A stretch of DNA of 64,000 nucleotides, taken from NCBI GenBank assembly GCA_036429605.1, contig CM071590.1:1798001-1862000 (forward strand), given 5' to 3'. Below the pieces are notes generated by a model that was not told the origin of the DNA, searched no databases, and saw only the letters and a list, made by a program, of their open reading frames with translations. Positions 23,429-35,904 of this stretch are shown here, piece after piece. Position 1 is the stretch's first letter; each line of letters starts with the position of its first letter. A program made the position numbers and the translations under genes. Source of the stretch: Cladobotryum mycophilum. Lineage: Eukaryota; Ascomycota; Sordariomycetes; Hypocreales; Hypocreaceae.

Positions 23429-24820
23429 AAACAGGCAAACCGAAAAAAAAAGTGTTCTAACCTCGTTTCTCATAAAGACTCGTGATGATGATAAACAAAC
23501 CCTTGCAAAACAATGTTTGATGTGTCTTGTGTGTGCACCATGTACATTAGGCAGTAACAGTTTCATGTCAAGACAAAGAAGTTCGCTCCGAACAAAAAAA
23601 AATCGAAACGATGGCAACCGAAAAAAAAAAAAGGGCGCAGAAACGATTCCCTGCCCCCCCCAGAGTTTCATAGTGTAGCAATACATCTCAAGCTTCACGT
23701 TTCATCCCAGGTGCCTCTCCCGCAGTGTGTTATCTTTCTTTTTCGGGAAAACGATGACTTCATTGACGGAATTATGTTTTTTGTTTAGACTATAAGACAT
23801 ACATACCGAAAAAGAAAAGATAAAAAAAGGACAAAAAAGTCGACCAATGTTTTCCCTGAAACCCGTGATCAAAGCTTTCTTGTTCCCTAACCCGTAAACA
23901 ACCTCCAGAGTAGCATTCCAGGGACGTTTACGTCGCATCGGCATCTGATGATGTTCGCCCTTGTAATATAAGCTCGCAATGTCGAAAAATTCACCGATGC
24001 GCTTTCATTGGGTGGGTTGATTAATAACAGGCAATGTGTTATAGGTGATGGAGAGACATCAGAAACCTCTCGTCCACGAATAGGATAAATAGGGGGGCTG
24101 TGTTGATGGAAGACGTGTAGTAGATGGTAGAGGGATCGGAAGGATGAATCATGTCGGTGAGTATGTGTCTATGGACTTTTACACAGAAACGGGGTTTTTG
24201 GAACGGGATGTTGAACATCGTCATTGATGATAGTGATGATGATGGGAATGCTATTCTCCGGTTTCGCAGAGTAGATTGGTAGGGTCGCAGTCCACGAAAT
24301 CATCCACTACGTTGCAAGCGTACCCTCAACCGTTCTAGCAGAATCGCCTAGCTACTAATTATAGATCCTTTTATAGATGATTAACATGAAAACCACACCT
24401 TGTCTGCCTCTTGTCAAACATCATACATTTCCAACGATATCAAATGTAAAGTCATCGGTCCGATAGCGAAATATAAAAATGTATAGGGTAGTCACCCCTG
24501 AAAACGAAAATAACCAACCTCCTCAACATCAATCAAAACATGGGGGATGAACAAACACGCCAGAACAAACAATTTCCTCTTTTTTCTTCCTGGAATCAGA
24601 TAAGTATATAGTAAATTTCCATGAAAGAGCAAAAAGCCAAGTGCAATCAACAGTATAAGTTCGTGTTCCCACTCGCTATACATTTTGCCAACAGCTAATC
24701 CGCCGGCACTCCCTGAACGTCTTTTGTGCTTTTCCAAGATCCTCCTCCCCCTTGACTCCAAACCTGCCAAAACGTATACCGCGCATATTACAACAGTCCA
24801 CCAAGAAAACAACAAATTGT

Positions 24821-27052
24821 CTAAGAACGGGCCTCCTCAAGCTCAAGCTCCAGTTGCCTGATGCGCTCGCTTTGGTCATGTGATCCGGTGTTGAGCTTCT
24901 TCTTCAGTGACTCAACCTCGTTTGTGAGAAGCCCAATCTTGTCGTTTTGAGCAGTGATGACTTTGGTCTGGTTCTCGATCAACTCCTTGATCTGGTACAA
25001 TGACGTCTCGACACCTTCAGCGACGGCTGCATTAGAAGCTGCGGGAGAAGTGACTGTAGGAGAAAATGCCTTGAAAGCCGGCGTAGGTTGCGTCTTGGCG
25101 GCTGGTGTAGAAGACTTTGACTCTGTTCGGATAGGAATCGCACTTCGCTGTACGGGCTTTGTGTCCTCGTCGAAACCAGAAGGCTCCTCTTTGGTCTCCT
25201 CTTCTTCCTTGTCCTGAAACTTGTTTGCCATGGCAGAGATCGAGGCTTGCTGAGTCTTCATGGTAGGAGGGGTAGAAGATCGGACAACTGGCTTAGGTTC
25301 CTCTTCCTTCTTAGGCTCTGCCTTGGGAGCTGGCGCCTGAATTGGCGCAGGAGGCTTGTAGTCTGCAGGGACCTCTTTGGGTGCTGCGCCGTTGTATACA
25401 CTCTCCAAGTCAAGTTTGGCAGGAATATCAGTCTTGCCATCCAGCCACTCTTGGGCGCTCATGGCCGGATTTGTTCCAACAGCTGGAGGGAAGATGTCTG
25501 CCTGGAAGGTTTCTGCCCTTCGGGGTACCGTGAATGAAATGGGCTCAATGTACGTATCATTGACGGTCTTGAAGGCTCGCATAACCTCATTATCATGAAC
25601 CTATACTAATTAGAAGTGGTACACAAAGTGCATCAGGTCTACAAAAACTTACGTTGATACCACGACGAGGAACAAACGCAATACCTCGCTGCGGTTCTAG
25701 TGATTGGTACTGGCTCAGGAACTCGAATTTGTCGTTCTCGTACTCAAAGTAACGAATGTTACCATCGCTATTGACCTAGTCAGCTTCTGGCCACCTGCTT
25801 GACCAAAACCAATAGTTACTTACCCCTTGCCAGCAAGGTAGAGACAGTTGGAGCCCTCATCTATATAATTGTCAGTGATATGGGCTTAGGGGACCCGACC
25901 AAAAGTAAACGTACCCCAGAATGGCATGCAGACTCCCGAGATATGATCGAGTTGAGTAAAGTCACCGATAGGCTCAGGATTTCCAGGCTCCCACAACGCT
26001 AGTTGTCGCTCGCTCGTTTTCGAGAAACCGGTGGTTGCGAATCGATTATGCTCGCCCATCCAGACAGCCCTGCTGCTCTTGGCTCCGCCATGGCCTGGGG
26101 CCTCATGCGCAGGCTTCTCTTGACGAACATCCCATACGCGAATCTTCTTGTCCCTCGATGTGGTGACGAGGAGGTTGCCACTGGCATTCCAGGACAGACT
26201 CTGTACTATGTCGCTGTGGGGGAGCGTGAAATGGGACTGCTCGGTGCTAATGTCCCATAGCTTGACCGTATAATCGCCAGATGCAGAGGCCAGAATGTTG
26301 TTGGCAGCTGGGTTGAATAAAACCTGACCAACCTTTCTGTACGAGAGTTAGGACCACGTTTTGCAAATGGGCACAGGCCAAGTACCTCGTATGTCCCCCA
26401 AGTTTGCTCACAGGGGCCACGTCAGGGACGACCTCGGCGTCGGTGTAGAGAGTAAAGCCTTCGGGCACCTCCCAGACGAAGACCTTGCCATCCTCGGAAG
26501 CAGATGCGATGATGCGGTCGTTGAAGGGGTTCCTCCACGCCAAGTCAGTAACCAAACACACAGAATGTAGAGCTTATAGGGGAGAGTTGTGGGTACACAC
26601 CAATCGGTATCGAGGACAGTCGCAGTGTGGCCGCGGAACAGCGGGATCTGGTCAGGGAGCTTGCCCTTCTCATTCAGCGGGATGACGGCAAAGGCACCGC
26701 CACCGCTGGAATCCCAATTGACGGACAGGTAGTCTGGGTTAGCCTTTGGTTGTTGTCTCTAGTCAGCACTGTGCCAAAGGGGGTCGGTCGCATGACCAGC
26801 TCGCGTTGTGTGTTTCCTTCTGTTCAGAGAGGGGGTTCAGGGCAATTCTTTTTACCTTGACCAAATTCGTGTCCCAAGCATTTCGACTGATGCGCACGTT
26901 GTCGTAGCAGACTTCCTTTTTCGCCGGCTTGCCAAAGACGTGTCCTGTTTGGTGGGAGTTTGCGTCAGCCTTGCTTTGTTGTCAGCGCAACGGGAATTGC
27001 GACACGACGACGACATACGATACTTGGACGCTCGGACGAAACGACCGGCCAT
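24821..27052 (-). CDS. CRN1: Coronin, actin-binding WD40 protein
   Basis: Regulates Arp2/3- and cofilin-dependent actin turnover at cortical patches. Eight exons: 27052-27019, 26944-26856, 26743-26601, 26532-26386, 26336-25915, 25860-25824, 25767-25653 and 25600-24821. They give 588 aa, and every join is in phase. The start MAGRFVRASKYRHVFG is the coronin-specific basic actin-binding N-terminus. A seven-bladed propeller follows, with recognisable repeats such as HTATVLDTDWNPFNDR, ASASEDGKVFVWEV, ASASGDYTVKLWDI and TTSRDKKIRVWDV, then the coronin extension with ISFTVPRRAETFQADIFPP. A linker rich in Pro, Lys and Glu (about residues 400-520) leads to a C-terminal coiled coil (IKELIENQTKVITAQNDK onward), the oligomerisation and Arp2/3-binding part. 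Exon 6 is a 37-nt micro-exon. The intron before exon 4 uses a GTGTGT donor. Confidence 0.93.
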
Positions 27053-28153
27053 TGTGAAAATTCGCGTCGACCGAGATGTAAAGGAAGAGAAAAAGAACAA
27101 GGGAATGAGGGAAGAAGAGAGTAATGTGCGCGGGGAAGATGGTGAGGTTGATTGCGACTGATGAGGGACGTTGTTGCAAGAAGTAAGTAAAGTTACTTGG
27201 TATCTTGGATTGGATGGACACACAACAAAGAACTGTGTTGCGTTCCTTGCCTTTTAGGTACAGGTGACGATTCCCTGCTGTCCTCCCCCCCAAGACAGCC
27301 CTGGAGGGCCCTGGAGGGTGTGGGTGTGGGTGGGCTGGCTAGGTACTGGGCAACCACTGAAAATGCCCGCTGCGCCTCCCCAGCTCCCCACTATCAGTCC
27401 CCCGGGGGCTGCTATCGTCAGCGGTACTTGACGCTGGTTTGGGGCTTGGCTGCGGTGGATGGCGCAAGAAACCGCTGAACGGGGGCTGTTGGGGGGATAC
27501 CTCCCTGTAATCATCACGTGCAGAGATAGTGAGCAACAAGGAACGTTTCAAGGAATGGATCTGTCTTAATCTCGCTTTCTATTGCGGATAACAACAGTTT
27601 TATTATCATCGGAAAGGTGTGTTTCATCTAGATGGCACACCCACCGACAACCCACCGACACGGTACTATCGAGTCAACATGTCATCTCTCGTAGAGTAAC
27701 TATTTGGTAGTTCCAGATACACAAGGTCACACTACCTCTTTATATAGGGTGGTCACGTTTAACAAAAAACTGGAAGCAACAAGATCACAAGACTCAGCCG
27801 CAGTAAAAGGACAACAACTTGTAAAAACAACCATCAAATGCTTGAAATGCTCAATAACAGCGTTTCACTCATTATACTCTTTACGTTTTAGTACAAAAGC
27901 GTACATACAGCGACGAGACCAGTCGCCAAGCTATAAAAATCGAAAATAAGACTCCAACAACGCCAGAGAATGGTAGCAAAGAAGCGCCGTCTTCCTGTCC
28001 AGCTCACCCTGTCGTGATCCAACACCAAATCCGTAAACACAAAAGCCACAATAAAAAAAGCCCTCCTCTCATGACGATGAAACGCTCGAAAAAAGTTGTC
28101 ATGAGATGTCTTCTCCTCCCCCTCCCTCCCCCCTTCCCCTTTAAACCTCACAC
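27053..28153. other. Intergenic region between coronin and BUD4
   Basis: 1.1 kb containing the coronin promoter and the BUD4 3' UTR (both minus strand). It has a GC-rich stretch with G/C homopolymers at 27285-27420. Nothing else recognised. Confidence 0.4.
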
Positions 28154-31100
28154 TCAAGTAAACATACTCTTTGAACGTGAGTGCACCCTTTTGCTTTCTG
28201 ATCGTCGACGGGACTGCTCCTCCCGCTTAAGGACGAGCTCACACCACTTGGCTCGTGATCGAGGTCCAGTTCCATCGTCCTCCAAACCGACGTCACCCCG
28301 ACCAATGACATCAGCTAAGGCCTTCATCCAGCCCTCCTTGTCCTCTGCGGTGTCGGCATAGAAGTCGATGACCTCCCCATTGTTAAATCGAATGCGGAAA
28401 CCCTCTTCGACAAACATGTAACCCTCTTCTTCCTCCGCGAATGCTGACCTTCGGCGCTTACCACCCTTACCAGGAGTATCCTTCTCTGTCAATGCTCTGC
28501 GATCATCAATTAATCGCTTCGTGTTAGAGAGATTGATGGTAGCACGAGGCTGCCTTGTCGCCTCGTGATAGGCTGTTAGTTTAGTGCCCACAAGCTTAAA
28601 GTATCGACGTCGCCAGTACTGTAGATAGAGTTAGCAGCCAATAAAAAACAGAAAAACAAATAACGGGGAAGCTTACAGGGCAGTCTCCGCCGTGCTGACT
28701 TAGATGACCTTCCCAGTTTCGGGCTTGTCTCTCTTCGGCAGCCTTGAGTTCTCTGATGCAAGAATTCATGCTCTTTGGCATGTCATCATCAGTCACGTTC
28801 TTCGGGCGAGGGACAAAGAGAAGCTGGAGCTCCAGCTTGCCAATCTTATACGGAGCACGTCTGACAATTGTACCGTTGCCACGCTTGCTCTTGACACTAG
28901 ACGCAAAACTTTCTTCCTCCGTGGCCCACTCGTTGAAGCATGCCACTTCAGCTATATAAGGCCGGCCGAAGCAGCGAGTCTCATGTTCCTTCAGGCAAAC
29001 ATAGGCGCGCGCAAAGCTACCATCCTCAGCGGCAAAAGGAGATAGAAGCTCATAAGCTGAGCCAGCATTCTTACGCTCGCGAGCCAAGGCTTCCCTCTGC
29101 TCTTGTGCAAAACGTTCTTCTTCTGCCTTTTGTCGCTGTTCAAGTTCCTTGCGCTTCTTGGGCGACGCAAAGACTCTGCTGAAGGTGGAGGTCTTGGGCT
29201 TGGCCATCTTGGCAGTTGGAGCTTGAACCTTGGGATAGCTGGGTTTCTCAAGCTTAACGTTGAGGGTGAGCTGAAACTCAAGGTCATTAGGAACAACCAG
29301 TTCGAATTCTTGTCCAATGGGCGCATTCCGGGCCAGCTCGAGCCAAGCTGTTGTGACACAGTGAACGCCGTTGTCCAATGTTAAGCTGAACCAGCTCCGC
29401 TCATCTGAATGGGTTAGTTTTGGACCCCGCGGCAATGGGTAGTTGAACGTACTCTTGGGAATGGGAAGATCCAGATCCTTCACACCCACAACCTTGACGA
29501 AGAGGCGACCTCTTTCGCCAGTTTCTGGCGCGGCCATGTCGGCGCTGATATCCTCTTCCACAACACGGTTCAAGCCTACAATGTTACTCTCTCTTCCTGG
29601 CATTGGAGGAACGGGTCCGCCGCCCGTTGCCGTCGCCTTTCGAATACTTCTACGAGTTTGGCCGTTCCATGGTTCGACAGTCCAAGACTGGGGACGAACA
29701 GCGGTCTTGATGGGCGAGTTGCTATTGGCTCGAGCTCTCCAGCTTTCTTCGCCATCCTTGTCGCTGGCTGAGACCAGTTTCGTGTTCTGTCTCATGAGAT
29801 ATCCGCGCTGGGGACGAGATGTTATGTTAGCATGAACTTCTTCCATATCTAGTTCGGTGAGTTGATGTGTAGACACTTGTCTGGATGGGGATTGGTGCGG
29901 TGTGAGTGTTGGTTTGTGATAGGAGAGGTCAAAGGCCACCTTTTGTGTTTCAATAACCCTTTCAAAATCCTTGTCCAGACTGAGGCCCATGTCAAGATCC
30001 AACGTCAAGCTGCGGTTCTTGAAACTTGGATGACGTGCCAGGAATTCTTCGTGGGTACCCTCAAACTCGGCCTCGAGCTCTGTCGTGCTGTGACTACGGT
30101 GTCTTTCGGGAATGGAGGGAACGTTGGGTATTTCGCCGCTGACTTGTCTGCGGGCTTCTCTCATTGCTGTAATGTCTGACGGGGTATTTGATACTCGTGT
30201 CTTTAGTTTGGAGCCGGATGCCTTGATGGTAGCAATCTCTTCTGGGATTGCGGGTGAGTTTCTCTCTGTGAGATCAGAGTAATCCTCGTCCTCTTCTTCT
30301 TCTTCTAGCTCATCGTCCAATGTTTCATCGTCCAGCGTTTCATCGTCCAGTGTTTCTTCGTCCAATGTTTCGTCGTCCAATGTTTCGTCATATTCATCAT
30401 CGTCGTCGTCGTCAGAGATGGGGTGACGAATAACGGACTCGGGAGTTCCGGGGTCTTCGTCTTCGTACGACTCATCTTCGGGTTCGCCCCAGCCAGAACC
30501 GTCATATACGGGTCTAGAAAGCAACTTTTCAGGAGTCTTTTGGCGGGGTAACTCTTCTGTCTTCTCTGCGATAACGGGTGCCGTCTCTTTGAGGACCTCT
30601 ACAGACGGAGCTGCCGCGACGACGTCTATTTTCTCGGGCACCTCGATCGATGGAGTCTCGGGCTCCGCGACTACGGTTGGTTGTGGTTGTGGTTGGGGCT
30701 GAGGTTGAAGTTGCTGAACAACTGGTGTGGCAGCTGGTGTGGTCTCCCGCGATGCCTTAACCTCCTCGGGCGCACTGACTGCTTTTGGTGGAAGAAGAAC
30801 CTCTTCTTGGTCTGAATAATGACTCTCATCATCATAATGAGATCGAGAAGCTGCCAGCGCTTCTTCATGCTTAAAGCGACGATCGCCATGCTCGTCGTCA
30901 TCAAGCTCATCTTCTAGATCCGAATCATGATACAAATCGAGAACACTATCATCTTCGTCGTCGTCAATGATAGGTCGAGTAATGATGACACTACCACTAT
31001 CCTCTTCATCGTCCTCTTCATCGTCAATGATTGAATCTTCTGTCGAAGGAATCGGTACATCAGGGTCAAGGGGTAATTGGCGTCCTGGACTTGCCGGAGG

Positions 31101-32873
31101 TGATGAGAAGGTATAATCTGACTCGGCATCAAATGTCTTGTTTCCGTTCATGCGGCGCATGATGGACTCACGAGTGATGCGTGGTGGGGTTTCGTACTCT
31201 GCCAGTTCGGAAATATCACCAACATTCTCGTCCTCATCCTCTTCATCTTCTTCCTGTTCTTCGCGGTGCCCTTGAACCTCAGTGACGTTGGGTGTTATAT
31301 CACGGGAGGCGGTGCCACGGCTTCCCAGAGATGATCTGTCACGACCAGAAAGTCTTCGCAGGCGACGCTCGCGCTGTTGCTCGGCAGCGGACTTACCGCT
31401 GTTATCATCCGACAACATCATCAGCTTTAGTCTTTCTTCAAGTGTCATCTTACCACTGATGAAGCTCTGGATATCAGACTTGCTCGCGGAAGCAGGCGGC
31501 GGAGGCGGTAAGCTTCTGTGGTTGCCAAGCATCCTTTCCGCCGTAGCAGAAAGGCCTGGTGAAGTAGGTGCGGAGCCTGTTGACTGACTTCTGGTGTGGT
31601 TGAAACCTGGAAGAGGTGGGAGAGGGCGGTGATCGGAGGGAGAGCTCGCAGAGTCAGTTCTCTGGTGGTTTAGTGAATGCCGGCCTACTGCGACACCCGA
31701 TGGTGTAGACTCGAGCATCGGGCTGCCCTCGAACTGCTCAGATTCCCTTCTACGAGACACAACAGGGCTTTCCCAATCATCAGGGCCAACGACTGGTGTT
31801 TTGTCCGTGTCCTCCAGAGAGGCATCGAAGCTGTCATCGTCATGGCCATCCACATTACCAGGGTCATAGAGAATATCTTCCTCATCATCGTCGTCCATGG
31901 AGTCGTAGCTTCCCTCGCGAGAGTTGGTACCAATCGATGACAGGTCTGGCGTAGCCATCTCATACTCATTAATTTGAGGAGGGGCGGCGTCAAAGGTGAC
32001 GCTCTTTGTGTGTCGATGCAATGACCGGTTGTGGGGGATATCACGATCCTCTAGCACTGAGGACTCTGGAGACCAGACGCCAGTCTCGTGATCGAAGCTG
32101 CTCTTGAACTTGGACGGCGAAAGGGAAGACTTGGTAGGCGAGGCCTGATCTTTGCTCGGGGTGGGAGATTTGGTCGGGGCGCCAGTAATAGCCTCTGAAG
32201 GTGATCCCTTGATCGGCGTCATGGCTGAGGATGCCGGTTGCTTAGGGGTTGCTCGGAGAGGGTCGGTTAGGCGCTTCTCGGCTTTGGGGGTGCGAAACCC
32301 AAATGCGTTGTCTTGGACCTTGGCCAGGGGTCGTTCGATCTGAGGAATCCGAGTCGGATCATATTCCTGCTTCTGCTCAAGTGCAAGGATGTTGCTATTC
32401 TTGACGCGAGAAGCCTTCTGGAGACGCTCGATCGAGGAGCGGCGAGTGGGCGAGGGCGATCCGTTACGACCGTAGAGAATGTTTTCCGAATTACGATTCT
32501 GCCAGAAGAGGCGTGGAGAGGTGGCTGTGTCAAGAGGTGAGGACTGGAATGGGGATGAATCGTTACTGAGCACAGATTTCTATGACGAGGCTACGTTAGC
32601 CCACAAACGCACGGCACACACATCACGATGAGCATTCCTCGAACCTTGGTAGGGGAGGCTTGGTGCCAGTTTGGGGAGTTGCGTCTCTGCTCCGAAGGGG
32701 AGAGCTCAGCCAACGGCCGAGATACGGCACTGGCCATCTTTGCTGGTGTGGTGGTGTTTGGTGCGCTCTTCGCGATGCGCAGAGGCTGTACCTGACGTTT
32801 TGCTGAGATTAGAAGGTTGCGGCCTAAAGCACAGAAATGACGATCATCATCTACATACCGACTCGGAAGACAT
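28154..32873 (-). CDS. BUD4: Bud4/anillin-like septation and bud-site protein with C-terminal PH domain
   Basis: Scaffold that organises septin and actomyosin rings at septation sites in filamentous fungi. Four exons: 32873-32859 (only five codons), 32791-32645, 32579-28677 and 28618-28154, all joined in phase 0, giving 1509 aa. The N-terminus MSSES-VQPLRIAKSAPN is followed by RPLAELSPSEQRRNSPNW, a pattern typical of fungal Bud4. The first 1000 residues are disordered, Ser/Pro-rich and very acidic in places. The region at about 1085-1250 (GRLFVKVVGVKDLDLPIP, WFSLTLDNGVHCVTTAW, FELVVPNDLEFQLTLNVKL) fits the anillin-homology/C2-like domain. The last 170 residues form a PH domain split by the final intron (YWRRRYFKLVGTKLTAYHE, IRFNNGEVIDFYADTAEDK). 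No frame break was seen over the whole gene. Confidence 0.9.
30311..30385 (-). repeat. 15-bp coding tandem repeat in BUD4
   Basis: Five near-perfect copies of a 15-bp unit (plus strand CATCGTCCAATGTTT and variants) encoding ETLDD/ETLDE pentapeptides within an acidic disordered segment. It is in frame, so copy-number change would alter protein length without breaking it. Confidence 0.9.
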
Positions 32874-34233
32874 GATGATTGAGGATGGATGCTGTCTGTC
32901 TCTGAGGTGAAGCTAAGCCTGGTGTGAATGCATTGGTACGCACGCACGTCGACGGTGACAAAGAAAAATACTCGAGTATGGAATGTTGTTGTTGCGTGCC
33001 CGGGTCTGTGTCGCAACAGGGAGGCCTTGCTTTAAGGCGGTCTCGAAAACTGGGCACCAATGGGCAGATAAAGAAACCAGAGGCTGGCTGGCCCGAAGGA
33101 TTATAATAAAAAGCCTGCAGTTGGTATTGTTTTTTTTTCTTAGGCGGAGAGTGAAAGGCCGCACGATACTCCAAGACTCGACCGTTGCATCAAGTCGAAA
33201 AAAATAATCGCGATGGCACTGTCGAGGTGAGAAAAGGGAGCCGCCCAGCGAGTCGGGTGTTTAAGGGAAGCTGTGAAGGCACTAGAATCTGGCAGCGTGA
33301 TTGGCTCGTGACAAAACAAAACATGGCCCCTCCTGTCTTGAGCGTTGCCCTGGTAACCACCACACACACTGGTTACCGTTGCGGGTTGTGGGTTGTGGGT
33401 TTGCGGATGGATCCATGGATATCTAGGCTACCTAGCACAAGTAAGTTGAGAGCTGAGAGGAGGGGTCGCATGGATGTCGCATGCACGCTAAATTATCCTG
33501 CAACACGCCAGTGCAGGCGAATTGCATCCAGTTGCATCCAATTGCATTCAGTCGCAGGTTAGATGCACGAGCCCCCCACGCCAGTAGGATAGAAAGCTTT
33601 GGAATCGGCTCTTTTTTGGCTTTCTTACCAAGAGTTGAGTGGCTGAAGTCGCCATGGCAGCCAGCAGGGGTCTGAGACGAGGTCGCATGCAAACAATCAA
33701 TGGAAACAAAGGTTTGACTTCATCCGAGGACTCTGATTTGACTGTGTCTTACTGCACGACACCACACCATATCCCGTTTTTTTTCGTCTTACTTGTACAT
33801 GAAAGAGCCGAGACTAAACGGTTTCTTGATATCGGAATTTCCTTTTGGCACCCAGGTTTGTTTATAGTCTTGTCGTCATCTTGCCCAGGGGGGATCTAGA
33901 TTCTACTATCCTCCCAAACCACCGATACTATCGTGTTAGTGACAATATGCTATTTATTATGATCGATCTTTTTTAGTTCCTGGGACTTGTGGTTGGCATG
34001 TACATAGAGTCTAATGCCTCAGTGTAACCTCGTTGCCATATTATTCTCTTTGTTTTCCCTCTCTTGCTGATAAGAATATTGATATATCCAAGTGTGGTAC
34101 CACGCAGCCGAAATCTGTAAATACGAGACTTGTTTCAAGCATCTTCCCTGCAAGAGCTTGCATATACACTGTTTTCAGCCTTGTCTCTCGCTATCGTGGT
34201 CGAATTGACGAGCTCCCCCTCCCACTCCCATGT
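32874..34233. other. Intergenic region between BUD4 and HIS6
   Basis: 1.36 kb holding the BUD4 promoter and HIS6 3' UTR (both minus). It contains T-runs at 33129-33138 and 33776-33785 and small clustered TTGCATCCA words near 33520-33550. No coding evidence. Confidence 0.4.
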
Positions 34234-35139
34234 CTATTCCGGGTTGGCTTGCTTTCTGTTCCACTCCACACATTCGTCAAACCCAACGCCCGTCCCGCCA
34301 AAACAATCCAAGGCGCTCCCAATCGTGAGATCTACCTTGCCTCCACTAATCTGTTTTACCGTTTCCAGATCCTCTAGGTGTCTGCCTCCACCAGCGTATG
34401 TCACCGGAATGGAGCACCATTGGGAGAGGCGTTCCACAAGCTTTTCGTCTATGCCCCTTTGAAGACCTTCGTTATCAGCAGCATGAACGAGAAATTCCGA
34501 GCAGTACGGTTCGAGTGATTCGATGGACGCTAACAAAAAAGTATAAGCTCATAGGATCATCGTTTTCGGAGATGATCTGAACTGACCTTGGTTGATTTCC
34601 ATATCCGTGATAGTTTGCCATTTGTTCATAGCCACATACCAGCCATCTTCCCCGCGACGACGACAGCTCAGATCGATGACCAATTTGTTTTTGTCCCCGT
34701 CTAGAGCTTCAAGCACCGCATCTAGTCTTGTCTGGCTAAAATGGCCATCCGGAAAGAGAAAAGAGGTGATGATGACCTGGCCGAAATCAGTAACGCAGCC
34801 ATTGAAACATGTGCCTTGAAATTGCTGGGGCGTCGTCTACCTTTTCTGCACCGGCATCAATCCACTCCTTGGCGTTCTTATCGCTGATGCCACCACCAAC
34901 TTGGAGTCCCCCGGCCATGTTTGCAACGCCTGTCTCGCCGCAGTCTCATTCCCTCCGCCAAGCATAATCACATGGGCCCCTTCAAGACCACTGTCTCGGT
35001 AGAGCCGCGCAAAATGCTCCGGCGGGTGCGGTGACACATAATTCGTCTGCAGAGCTGCCGATGAGCTGTCCAAGGTACCGCCAACAATCTGCTTCACCTG
35101 GCCAGCATGAATGTCTATACAAGGCCGAAAGCGTGTCAT
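34234..35139 (-). CDS. HIS6: Phosphoribosylformimino-AICAR ribotide isomerase, histidine biosynthesis (frame broken once)
   Basis: Fourth step of histidine synthesis: the Amadori isomerisation of ProFAR to PRFAR in the cytosol. Exons 35139-34841, 34776-34587 and 34529-34234 give 261 aa once one missing base is allowed. The N-terminus TRFRPCIDIHAGQVKQIVGG carries the first catalytic Asp of the (beta-alpha)8 barrel. LQVGGGISDKNAKEWIDAGAEKVI, VIDLSCRRRG and SIPVTYAGGGRH give the phosphate-binding glycines and second half-barrel. The frame changes at the C run 34908-34912: as written, exon 1 reads past LQTWPG into an unrelated tail, while one more C puts LQVGGGI in frame and makes exon 1 exactly 300 nt. 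An ATG seven codons earlier (35160) is possible. The enzyme is needed for prototrophy, so a sequencing deletion is likelier than loss. Confidence 0.88.
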
Positions 35140-35904
35140 TTTTGGAGGTTTGTTTTCCACCGAATGACTGAACGGATCCGGGAAAGATGACTGCGACTTC
35201 GGACGGGCGAGGGATGATCAGTTTCAGTCTGTTCGAGTCAGCGTAGCGTTGGTGGGGCGAGCTGGTGAATGGAGCTTGGGTGCAGGTGAGGAAGACCGGA
35301 AGCATGGACCGACGGTTTATGGAGCTCTGCAAGAAAGGTGACGCCATTTAAGTTACAGTGGCCGCATCAAAAATAGAACATAGTAGTTTTTCTTCTTCTT
35401 CTTCTGACTTGTGCATAAGGTACGTGAACTCCGTCATACCTATGCATGTCGTGCCCAACCTCTCCAATTCCAACGGCTTCAAAAATAGAGAAACCCCAGA
35501 CTCGAGTTCCAAGGTTGTTCAGGTCCCCATTATAAGACCCGCTGTAGCTCCACGTCATGCCAATGCTCTCCAGGGGCTGTCATGTTTGAGGTCGCCGAAC
35601 TTGTTCAAAGCTTCCATTCCTTTTCCGCCCCGTTCCAGGTTGCCCAACCTCTCCTCAAGACTTTTCCAGCGGCGATATTCTCAATGCCAGGCGAAGTCAT
35701 CTTACTCTTCACACCATTATCAATATCGTAATTCTTATTTTCAGCTAATATTGGCGACAGAATCAATCTGCACCTGACTCCATCTCCAAAGAGAATATTG
35801 TTAGAAGTTTCTTCTCATTTCTCTTTATTTCGTACATTCTTTCTTCTGTCCTTGTTATAGGATATGGAGGCAAACAACTGGGCCCCGGCATTGTATGAAA
35901 CAAG
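35140..35904. other. Intergenic region between HIS6 and the HET-domain gene
   Basis: 765 bp holding the HIS6 promoter and the 3' UTR of the HET gene (both minus strand). A CTTCTT microsatellite-like run lies at 35389-35405. No coding signal. Confidence 0.4.

Larger units (their letters stand above)
15157..24820. other. 9.7-kb gene-free region upstream of ste12
   Basis: No frame longer than about 140 codons, none with a recognisable domain, and no tRNA fold that I can find. The part nearest ste12 (15840-16080) is almost pure purine on the plus strand, that is CT-rich in the ste12 sense, as expected for a fungal leader/promoter. A plus-strand CT-rich tract with poly-T lies at 17420-17770, as before a plus-strand transcription unit, but no frame follows. 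Microsatellites and a G4-like run are listed separately. The region 18000-23300 has mixed composition and many short CCCAGCC/GGGCTGG motifs. It is all upstream of ste12 and downstream of coronin, so long regulatory DNA, a non-coding RNA or undetected eroded genes remain possible. Confidence 0.5.

Noticed and set aside
34982..35347. 121-codon minus-strand frame overlapping HIS6 exon 1
   Set aside because: Runs out of frame with the clear HIS6 barrel sequence; no independent similarity.
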